Made by a program: the position numbers and the translations under genes
Origin: Dyadobacter sp. MSC1_007
Lineage (GTDB): Bacteria; Bacteroidota; Bacteroidia; Cytophagales; Spirosomataceae
DNA length: 64,000 bases
Direction of reading: 5' to 3'
Assembly (NCBI RefSeq): GCF_023667495.1
Contig: NZ_JAMOZL010000008.1
Location: 186,001-250,000, forward strand
Notes under the pieces: generated by a model
Told to the model about the DNA's origin: nothing
Database searches by the model: none
What the model saw: the letters and a program-made list of their open reading frames with translations, nothing else
Shown: positions 7,560 to 15,202 of the stretch, in pieces
Position numbering within the stretch: the first letter of the stretch is position 1
Layout of the letters: the number at the start of each line of letters is the position of its first letter

Positions 7560-9956
7560 ATGCTTTTCAACTACCTCAAAATATCACTCCGAAATTTCCG
7601 CAAACAGCGCTTGTTCAGCGGATTGAATATCCTGGGCCTCGGGATCGGAATGGCGGCAGTGTGGCTTATGGTGCTTTATGTAGCTGATGAGCTGAGTTAC
7701 GATCGCTTTCATGCCAAATCTGATCGTATTTTCCGTGTTACTCAGCAGGCGCAATGGGCTACTGGTAGTTTCAAACTGGCGCCAACTTCACCGCCATTTG
7801 CCCCGGCCTTGCAAAACGAATATCCCGAGATAGAGCAAGCAGTGCGGTTCAGTATCGAAGGCGGCGGACAGATTCAATACAAGGAAAAGAAGATCGATGC
7901 ACCGGACATATTCTTCACAGACGCTTCGGTTTTCGACGTTTTCAGCCATCCGTTTCTTTACGGCAACGCTGCGACTGCATTAAAAGAGCCTCAGAAGATT
8001 GTGCTCACCAAAACCCTGGCCGAGAAGATATTCGGTGACGCGTCGAAGGCCGTCGGGCAAACGGTTTTCTTCTCCAACAACTATCCCAATACAGTTTCCG
8101 GAGTGATTGAGGACGTTCCTTTCAATTCGCATATGCATTTCAGTGCATTACGGTCGTTGCCGCAAGGTTTCACCGGCGGCTGGCAGGATGGCGATATGTA
8201 TACTTATGTTCTTTTGAAAAAAGGAACGGATTACCAGAAAATCGAACAGAAGTTCCCCACTTTTTATGCAAAATATCTTAAAAAGGAGATCGAAAATGCG
8301 GACTATAAAATGGAGTTGCAGCCACTTACGTCCATTCACCTGCACTCGCATCTTGACTATGAACTTGGGGCTAATGGAAATATCAATACCGTTTATATCT
8401 TCTCCGCCATTGCCGCGCTCATCCTGATCATTGCATGTATTAACTACATTAACCTTTATACTGCGCGTTCGATGAAGCGTGTACGTGAGGTAGGCGTGCG
8501 CAAAGCCATTGGTTCGCAGCGTTTCCAGCTTATCGGCCAATTCATGACAGAATCTTTCATGATGACTATTCTGTCCGGTCTTGTCGCATTCCTGCTCGTG
8601 AAAGCCGCATTACCTTTTTTTAATCAATTGGCAGAAAAAACACTCGGTATCGAATATCATGGCAACGGCTGGGCGACAATCGGTGTTGCAGCCGCTTTTC
8701 TACTCATTATCGGCCTGCTTAGTGGCTTGTATCCGGCCTTGATGCTGTCGGGCTACAAACCGGTGACTGCATTGAAAGGGCAGCTGGGCAGCCAGATGAG
8801 CGGTGCTGGTTTTCGTCAGTCGCTGGTGGTATTTCAATTTGCTGCTACCGTGGTGATGATCGCCTGCACAGGCATTGTTTATCGACAGATCTATTATGTC
8901 AACCATAAGGATCTTGGTTTCAACAAAGATCAAATCGTCACTTTCCATATCGACAAGCGGGAAGTACGAAGCCAGGTGCATGCATTGAAGGAAAAGCTGG
9001 AACAAAACCCATTGATCGAAAGCGCTGCTGCGGCCAGTAATCCAATTGGCAACAATACACTAGGCTCGGCATCCCTTTTCGTGGAATCGGAAAGCGGTGA
9101 AATGCCTTCGACTACCTTGATCGCCCAACGGTTTATGGCCGATGCGGACTATTTGAAGACAATGGAAATTAAGCTTTTAAAGGGCAGGGGATTTCAGAAT
9201 GATTCGCCTGTTGACCTTGCTGGTGCGGTGTTGGTGAATGAGGCGATGGTGAGAAAACAAGGTTGGAGTCGCGCAATCGGCAAAAAAATCCGGTATGCAA
9301 CCAACGATGGCACTCCTGGAAAAGAACTTACAGTCGTTGGTGTGGCCGCGGACTTTCATACCTATTCCCTGCAACACAAGATCGAACCGCTGCTGATCCA
9401 GATGCCGCCGGCTCCGGAACAGGACAATATTTATGTCCGCATCAATCCGGCCAAAACCCGTGAAGCACTGGCTTACATCAGTCAGACCTACAAACAATTT
9501 GACGCCAATGCAGGACTGGAATTTCATTTTCTGGATGAAAACTTTTCAAAACAATATCAGGCCGAACAGCGACAAGGTAATGTACTGCTCGCATTCGCGG
9601 TCCTGGCGATCGTGATTGCCTGCCTCGGCCTGTTCGGATTAGCTGCATTCGCAGCCGAAGCGCGTACCAAGGAAATCGGCGTTAGAAAAGTATTGGGTGC
9701 AAGTATTAAAGATGTTGTGGTGTTGCTATCCAATGATTTTGTCAAGCTGGTTTTGATTGCGATTGCCATTGGCACACCGGTAGCAGTATATGCCATGAAT
9801 AGATGGCTCATGAACTTTGAATATCGCGTTGAATTATCCTGGTGGATATTCACATTATCCGGCCTGATCGCCATCGTGATCGCATTGATTACGGTAAGCT
9901 CGCAGGCACTGAAATCAGCATTAACGAATCCGGTAAACGCACTCAGAGCAGACTAG
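7560..9956 (+). CDS. MacB/FtsX-type ABC transporter permease
   Basis: 798 residues with the double MacB layout: one N-terminal membrane helix (about 20-43), a periplasmic MacB_PCD domain, an FtsX block with three helices (starting near 278, ending in GVRKAIGSQRFQL plus helices), a second periplasmic domain, and a second FtsX block (EIGVRKVLGAS near 705, last helices to the C-terminus). Such permeases need a separate ATPase; none adjoins, though one is at 17863. It probably handles export or envelope stress rather than import. Followed after 2 bases by a second permease, so the two are surely co-transcribed. Confidence 0.9.
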   Translation: MLFNYLKISLRNFRKQRLFSGLNILGLGIGMAAVWLMVLYVADELSYDRFHAKSDRIFRVTQQAQWATGSFKLAPTSPPFAPALQNEYPEIEQAVRFSIEGGGQIQYKEKKIDAPDIFFTDASVFDVFSHPFLYGNAATALKEPQKIVLTKTLAEKIFGDASKAVGQTVFFSNNYPNTVSGVIEDVPFNSHMHFSALRSLPQGFTGGWQDGDMYTYVLLKKGTDYQKIEQKFPTFYAKYLKKEIENADYKMELQPLTSIHLHSHLDYELGANGNINTVYIFSAIAALILIIACINYINLYTARSMKRVREVGVRKAIGSQRFQLIGQFMTESFMMTILSGLVAFLLVKAALPFFNQLAEKTLGIEYHGNGWATIGVAAAFLLIIGLLSGLYPALMLSGYKPVTALKGQLGSQMSGAGFRQSLVVFQFAATVVMIACTGIVYRQIYYVNHKDLGFNKDQIVTFHIDKREVRSQVHALKEKLEQNPLIESAAAASNPIGNNTLGSASLFVESESGEMPSTTLIAQRFMADADYLKTMEIKLLKGRGFQNDSPVDLAGAVLVNEAMVRKQGWSRAIGKKIRYATNDGTPGKELTVVGVAADFHTYSLQHKIEPLLIQMPPAPEQDNIYVRINPAKTREALAYISQTYKQFDANAGLEFHFLDENFSKQYQAEQRQGNVLLAFAVLAIVIACLGLFGLAAFAAEARTKEIGVRKVLGASIKDVVVLLSNDFVKLVLIAIAIGTPVAVYAMNRWLMNFEYRVELSWWIFTLSGLIAIVIALITVSSQALKSALTNPVNALRAD

Positions 9957-9958
9957 CC

Positions 9959-12334
9959 ATGCTTCAAAACTACTTCAAAATCGCGGTACGCAGTTTGTGG
10001 AAACATAAATTGTTCTCTTTCATCAATGTTGTCGGCCTTGGATTGGCGATGGCTTTCTGCTTCATGCAGCTGATCCAGGTGCAAAGCACTTTCGAGAAAG
10101 ATTCGTTCCACCCATTTCCCGACCGCACCTACCGGATCATTACCGACGCGACGAGTAAAGATGGTCAAACCTATTCACTGGCTTCCACGCCATTCCCGCT
10201 GGGCGAAAAGCTTTTGAACGAACAAAGTATCATAGAAAAAACCGTCCGAATCAACCGCACATTCGGTGGAAACCTGAGTAACGGCATCAAGACGCTCCGC
10301 ACCAACGGACTCTATGCTGATGCCTCCTATTTTGAAGTATTTGGTTTTAAACTTGAACAAGGAAAACCGGCCAGCGAACCACGGACAGCCGTATTAACCC
10401 ACGAAATGGCCGAGCGTTTTTTCGGAACAGCGGATCCGATTGGCAAAACCCTGACCAACTATGAAATGGGCACTTTCACGATCACAGGCGTTTTAAAGCC
10501 GCTGGATAAATTCCAGACTCACCTGAAATCGGACATCGTAGTCTCGATGGCAACGTTGCCGCTGTTCAAACCTGCGGTCAGAACGGAAAACTGGGTGGAT
10601 TACGACACTTATACTTTTGTATTGCTTTCAAAAGGCACTAAACGCGAGGCGCTCGACCGTGCGCTGGCGGATGTTGCCGCGGCGAACAGGAAGACGGTCG
10701 ATTTTAAAGAACTCAAATACCATACATTCCGCGAACAATCGTTGTCAGAAATTTCACCGGACTACGAAGGACTGCTGAACAATCCTTTCGTGGAGCCGCT
10801 CTGGAAAATTGGCGTGAGTCTGCTTGTTCCGTTGATCATCATCATTCTGGCGGGATTCAATTATGTAAATCTGACACTCACACGGTCATTGAGCCGCGCC
10901 AGAGAAGTAGGTGTGCGCAAAGTAGCCGGTGCCAGACGTGGTCAATTAATCAACCAGTTCCTTGTCGAAACTGTGATTGTAGCGTTGCTTGCGCTCGCAA
11001 TCGGGTATTTTGGGCTGCTTTTCATGCAAACTTATATTCATGTGAGCTGGATTACCTGGGAGGTCAACGACACCCGGATGTTATGGGCAATCTTCCTTGG
11101 ATTTACGCTTTTTACGGGATTTTTGGCTGGCATCTTACCGGCCCGGATATTGTCGTCTTACCAGCCCGTTCAGATCTTGAAAGGTGAACTGGCGCCGACG
11201 GGTTTGGGTAAGTTCGGCTTTCGGAAGACCTTGACGATCATTCAATTCGTAGTCGCGCTGGTTTTCATGACCGCTACGGGCATTATGAACAGCCAGTTTG
11301 AATATATGGCTAACGACAATGAGAATTTCAACCGAAAAAACATCCTGAACATTCCACTGACAGCCGACAGCGATTTTAAGCTGCTAAGCAATGAAATGGC
11401 AAAGCAAGCCGGTGTCAAGCGCATAGGCCTTACCTCGGCCACATTCAACGAAGGTGCAGGAAAAGCAAAACTTGCCCGGCTGACCGACAAAGCAAATGCT
11501 GCGGCTCAAAAAGAAGCATTTATATATTCGACGGATGCAGGTTTTATTGAGAATATGAGACTGAAATTCATCGCTGGTGAAAATATGCCTGCCACCGCGG
11601 ACACTTCCGTCCATTTTGTGGTGCTCAATCAGAAGGCGACGCGGTCACTTGGCTGGAAAAACCCAAAAGATATCGTAGGGCAAACCATTATGCTGAACCA
11701 GACCGAAGTGATCGTTTCCGGCGTCGTGAAGGATTTTTGCATTATGCGCTACGAACTGCCTGTGTCATCGCTGATACTTGCATTCGATCCCCGGGAAATT
11801 AAGGTATTATCGTTAGAAGTCGAAGCCGGGACTGACCCCGAGCAGGTTACCGCAGGTCTGGCAAAGGTTTGGAAGCGTTATCACCCGCGTGAGTCGTTCG
11901 TTTATTCGTGGTATGAGGAGCAACTTTATGAAGATTATGCCGAAGGAGGTGACCAGCGTGTCACGGAGATTATGCTATTTATCGTTTTCGCGATTGCTGT
12001 GTTGGGATTACTTGGTATGGTCACCTATTCTACCGGGAAGAGGATCAAAGAAGTGGGTGTGCGAAAGGTAATGGGTGCGAGCGTGGCTCAGATTATGCAT
12101 TTGCTTTCGGTCTCATTTGTAAAAATGATATTAATTGCCGCTGCTATTGCCATTCCGCTGGGTTATCTGCTCGGGTCGCTTTTCCTCAACATCTTTACCT
12201 ACCATGCAGAACTCGGCCCGCGTGTGTTCCTGGTTTGCCTGGGAAGTCTGTTATTAATCGGCCTATCAACCATCGGCATGCAGACTTATAAAGCAGCGAT
12301 GACAAATCCTGCGGAAACGCTTCGGAATGATTGA
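9959..12334 (+). CDS. MacB/FtsX-type ABC transporter permease
   Basis: 791 residues from the ATG at 9959, which gives the family's usual N-terminus (MLQNYFKIAVRSLWKHKLF). The longer open frame begins inside the previous gene and is rejected. Same layout as the preceding permease: N-terminal helix, periplasmic domain, FtsX block with GVRKVAGARRGQL, second periplasmic domain, FtsX block with KEVGVRKVMGAS. It starts 2 bases after its neighbour's stop codon, so a heterodimeric pair is plausible. It ends 5 bases before the convergent MFS gene. Confidence 0.9.
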   Translation: MLQNYFKIAVRSLWKHKLFSFINVVGLGLAMAFCFMQLIQVQSTFEKDSFHPFPDRTYRIITDATSKDGQTYSLASTPFPLGEKLLNEQSIIEKTVRINRTFGGNLSNGIKTLRTNGLYADASYFEVFGFKLEQGKPASEPRTAVLTHEMAERFFGTADPIGKTLTNYEMGTFTITGVLKPLDKFQTHLKSDIVVSMATLPLFKPAVRTENWVDYDTYTFVLLSKGTKREALDRALADVAAANRKTVDFKELKYHTFREQSLSEISPDYEGLLNNPFVEPLWKIGVSLLVPLIIIILAGFNYVNLTLTRSLSRAREVGVRKVAGARRGQLINQFLVETVIVALLALAIGYFGLLFMQTYIHVSWITWEVNDTRMLWAIFLGFTLFTGFLAGILPARILSSYQPVQILKGELAPTGLGKFGFRKTLTIIQFVVALVFMTATGIMNSQFEYMANDNENFNRKNILNIPLTADSDFKLLSNEMAKQAGVKRIGLTSATFNEGAGKAKLARLTDKANAAAQKEAFIYSTDAGFIENMRLKFIAGENMPATADTSVHFVVLNQKATRSLGWKNPKDIVGQTIMLNQTEVIVSGVVKDFCIMRYELPVSSLILAFDPREIKVLSLEVEAGTDPEQVTAGLAKVWKRYHPRESFVYSWYEEQLYEDYAEGGDQRVTEIMLFIVFAIAVLGLLGMVTYSTGKRIKEVGVRKVMGASVAQIMHLLSVSFVKMILIAAAIAIPLGYLLGSLFLNIFTYHAELGPRVFLVCLGSLLLIGLSTIGMQTYKAAMTNPAETLRND

Positions 12335-12339
12335 GGCTA

Positions 12340-13584
12340 CTAACTCAGCCGCACGGAAAACAAATCCTTTGACCTGAGATAGATCCATGTTACAACGACG
12401 ATGGTCAACACACCTCCCATAATAACGGAGGGGACGGTTCCGAATGCTTTGGCCATTACACCGGATTCGAATGCGCCCAGTTCGTTGGACGAACTGACGA
12501 AGATGCCATTTACTGCCGCTACCCGGCCCCGCATTTCGTCGGGAGGATAGATTTGTAAAATGGTCTGCCGGATGATCACGCTGATGCTGTCGAACACTCC
12601 GGTACCAAAGAGCGCGGCGCAGGAGAAGAGGAAATTGGTGGACACTGCAAAAAGCAAAGTAAATACCCCAAACCCGGCAACCGCAACCAACATATTGCGC
12701 CACGCATTATGCGTGGGTGGATAATAGGCCATTGCAAACATGGTCAGTAGCGAGCCGATCGAGGGAGCAGCACGCAAAAGCCCCAATCCCTCCGGCCCTA
12801 CCTTTAATATATCCTCAGCGAAAACCGGTAGGAGAGCCACCACGCCGCCAAACAAAACGGAGAATAAATCCAGTGAGATCGCATACAACACGATCCGCGT
12901 TTTGAATACAAACCGGAAACCTTCTTTCAAACTTTCCAAGATCGGAGTTGCTATTTTCGGGAATTCAGGGCGGGTTTTGATCATGGCCAGCAAAATCCAA
13001 CACACTACAAAACTGATAATCACAACCAGCAATGTGTTGGCAAGCCCAATAAATGCATACAAAAAGCCCGCGATCGCCGGCCCCGTTATCGACCCAGCCT
13101 GCCAGAATGAGCTGCTCCATGTCGACGAGTTATGGTAAATGGTCCTTGGGACAAGAAACGGTTTCAGTGAACTGGAAGCCGGAGAGTAAAACCCTTTGGC
13201 AAAACCAATGAGCGCAAAAACGGAATAAATCACAATTAAATGCTCGGTTTGGGTTAATGCCTGGTAAATGGACGGTTGAAAAGCCATGTACAATATGACT
13301 GACCCGAGCAGGATCACGACCAGACTGATATGCATGATCGTGATTTTGTTCTTCTGGTCGGCCACGTATCCTCCAAAGATCGAAGTGATAATAAACGGTA
13401 TCACCTCCGCCAATCCGATCAGCCCGAGTGCCAGCGGATCATGGGTCATTTTATATAACTCATAACCCACAATAACCTCCTGAATGAGTATGGTTGCCGA
13501 AAAAAGGAATGTATTGGATATGAAAAACCGGAAATCGGAATAGCGAAGCGCTGCGTAAGGATCTGTGGATGCTACTGTTTTCAA
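12340..13584 (-). CDS. MFS exporter (MFS_3/EntS-like)
   Basis: 414 residues with about 10-12 hydrophobic helices. The DPYAALRYSDFRFF N-terminus and the GGYVADQKNK loop (about 71-80, equivalent to MFS motif A between helices 2 and 3) fit the MFS_3 branch, which includes enterobactin exporter EntS. The only good start is a TTG at 13584: no in-frame ATG exists between it and helix 1. Substrate unknown; it is placed between efflux genes but on the opposite strand, so co-regulation is uncertain. It converges on the permease ending at 12334 with no room for a terminator. Confidence 0.85.
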   Translation of the reverse strand: MKTVASTDPYAALRYSDFRFFISNTFLFSATILIQEVIVGYELYKMTHDPLALGLIGLAEVIPFIITSIFGGYVADQKNKITIMHISLVVILLGSVILYMAFQPSIYQALTQTEHLIVIYSVFALIGFAKGFYSPASSSLKPFLVPRTIYHNSSTWSSSFWQAGSITGPAIAGFLYAFIGLANTLLVVIISFVVCWILLAMIKTRPEFPKIATPILESLKEGFRFVFKTRIVLYAISLDLFSVLFGGVVALLPVFAEDILKVGPEGLGLLRAAPSIGSLLTMFAMAYYPPTHNAWRNMLVAVAGFGVFTLLFAVSTNFLFSCAALFGTGVFDSISVIIRQTILQIYPPDEMRGRVAAVNGIFVSSSNELGAFESGVMAKAFGTVPSVIMGGVLTIVVVTWIYLRSKDLFSVRLS

Positions 13585-13707
13585 TGCGTGGGCATAGTGG
13601 TATAAAAAGCTAACACCCGGCCACAGCGATAATGTTCTGCTTTAATTAAAAATTAATGCAACTTATTTACAGAATGCCATTCCTTTATAAAAAGCCCTGA
13701 TTCAATC

Positions 13708-13774
13708 TTTTACATTTCGTTTACATTGTTTTACAGACGTTCTGCGGCGTCTTACAGCAGTAGGGATAATTTTG
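13708..13774 (+). promoter_or_regulatory. Phased TTTACA direct repeats and -7 box upstream of the secreted-protein/regulator operon
   Basis: TTTTACA (13708-13714), GTTTACA (13719-13725), TTTTACA (13729-13735) and TCTTACA (13750-13756). The ACA positions are 11, 10 and 21 bases apart, about one, one and two helical turns. The sequence TAATTTTG at 13767-13774 is an exact match to the Bacteroidota -7 box; no clear -33 box is present, as expected for an activator-dependent promoter. OmpR/PhoB-type winged helices bind direct repeats with this spacing. That the regulator encoded at 14305 binds here is inference. Confidence 0.5.
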
Positions 13775-13809
13775 GTACAGTTAAATCAGCTACATAAAAA
13801 AAGACGACC

Positions 13810-14271
13810 ATGCGAACCTCAATCCCCAAAATCCTGTACTGCCTGTTTATGCTTGGGACTTTAAATGCGTCCGTAGCCCTCCCCCAGCCTCCCGAGACAG
13901 TTAATGGCAACCCCTTGCTCCTGAATGGCGCGGTAGTTACCATGGAGCAGCTAGCCTGGGCCGCGCGAGGTGTTCTTGCGGTTGTAAAAAGGGATGCCGC
14001 TTCTACTCAATCTACACGCGTACCCTTTTATATTTATCTAAAAAGGGACGGAAAGATTGTCGATGCAAATGCCTATGCACATAACCACTCGGTAATGCAA
14101 TATGAACTTGCGGAAGTACTCAGATCGGCACGCGCCGGAGATCAGATCGTCATAGATCCAGTTGTCAAATCCGACGCTGTTGGCCGCAGCATTATCACCG
14201 TTAAAACAACGCAGTTAGTCCCGCACTTCGATTGGTCATATGGATTGAAGCAAAAAAAGGATGGTTGCTAA
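13810..14271 (+). CDS. Secreted small protein of unknown function
   Basis: 153 residues with a signal peptide (hydrophobic run about 7-24, cleavage near ASVA or SVALP). I do not recognise the family with certainty. The mature part has alternating beta-strand pattern, FYIYLKRDGKIV and SARAGDQIVIDPVV, which loosely recalls GldM C-terminal-type domains (the GDxIxxxxV strand pair). Its stop is 33 bases before the ATG of the membrane-tethered regulator, so they probably share a transcript, and the pair could form a sensing module. Downstream genes are envelope transporters. Function is open; a ligand or partner for the regulator's periplasmic domain is one possibility. Confidence 0.7.
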   Translation: MRTSIPKILYCLFMLGTLNASVALPQPPETVNGNPLLLNGAVVTMEQLAWAARGVLAVVKRDAASTQSTRVPFYIYLKRDGKIVDANAYAHNHSVMQYELAEVLRSARAGDQIVIDPVVKSDAVGRSIITVKTTQLVPHFDWSYGLKQKKDGC

Positions 14272-14304
14272 AATTCATTAAATTTGGAAGTACTCACCTG
14301 TGTT

Positions 14305-15195
14305 ATGGAGCGTGTAAAATCAATTTTTGGGGTATTTCAATGGTCGGTCTTGCTCTTGCTGGTCGCAATGAGCACAGCCGTTGCCAATAGCGATGCTGTC
14401 CGCTTTTCTGAAAATGTAAATTTGGCCATGCGGCGCACAGTACACCAGCTTTTGCTCGCCAATAACGACTCGCTCACGCGGATCCCGCCAGTGAAGCAGG
14501 TGGACGCGCATACTTTCTCGGTACGAATGGATAACATGCTCGACTACGGGAAACTTCCGGAAACACTACAAAACTCCCTGCAAATGCATCACATCGGCAG
14601 GGAATATAATGTGTCGGTGGTCCGCTGCGAAACCGGCGAAATACAGCTCGGTTACAATTTCCTCGATCTCAAACGAGAAGGCGGCGTACCTTGCCAGAAC
14701 AGGGCGACCGATGCCGTTTGTTACATATTGCAGGTGAGGTTTGCCGAAGAAAAGGAGCCGGTAAAATCAGGTGGGAATGGCTGGTTGCTGATTTCGTTCG
14801 CCGGTACGTTGGTAGGGCTCGGCTTTGTGGCCTGGAACCGGTCGAGACATAAAAAGACGGTGGAAATTGATACGCAGAACACACCGCCGCTTTCGCCCCG
14901 ACTTGAATTCGGCAATTCATGGCTCGATATCCAAAATCAGACGCTGGGCACGGGTAACCTCGTTCACAAGCTTACGTATCGCGAGACAAAACTGCTGACC
15001 TTTTTTGTAAAAAATCCCAATCGGGTCATCGAAAGGGATGCTATCCTGAAATCGGTTTGGGAAGACGAAGGCGTAACCGTCGGCAGGAGCGTGGATGTGT
15101 TTGTCTCCCGTCTCCGGAAATTGCTTGCCGCCGACTCTCAGGTTAAAATCAGCGCAATACACGGCGTTGGGTACAAGATGGAAGTCCAATCCTGA
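14305..15195 (+). CDS. Membrane-tethered winged-helix transcription regulator with periplasmic sensor domain
   Basis: 296 residues from the ATG at 14305; an in-frame TTG 21 bases upstream is less likely. Layout: signal-anchor or signal peptide (11-27), periplasmic domain (28-158) with Cys108, Cys130 and Cys139, one transmembrane helix (159-177, followed by RSRHKK), and a C-terminal OmpR/PhoB-type winged helix (about 200-293) with the characteristic RSVDVFVSRLRKLL recognition helix and HGVGYKM wing. There is no receiver or kinase domain. This is a one-component transmembrane regulator, the reverse of ToxR, whose winged helix is N-terminal. Permease, ATPase and TolC genes follow, so they are likely targets. 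The TAA-free linkage to the next gene (7 bases) suggests one operon. Confidence 0.85.
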   Translation: MERVKSIFGVFQWSVLLLLVAMSTAVANSDAVRFSENVNLAMRRTVHQLLLANNDSLTRIPPVKQVDAHTFSVRMDNMLDYGKLPETLQNSLQMHHIGREYNVSVVRCETGEIQLGYNFLDLKREGGVPCQNRATDAVCYILQVRFAEEKEPVKSGGNGWLLISFAGTLVGLGFVAWNRSRHKKTVEIDTQNTPPLSPRLEFGNSWLDIQNQTLGTGNLVHKLTYRETKLLTFFVKNPNRVIERDAILKSVWEDEGVTVGRSVDVFVSRLRKLLAADSQVKISAIHGVGYKMEVQS

Positions 15196-15202
15196 AAAAT
15201 CC

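Noticed and set aside
9842..9958. Longer N-terminus of the second permease
   Set aside because: The extra 39 codons overlap the preceding permease and lack the family start MLQNYFKI.
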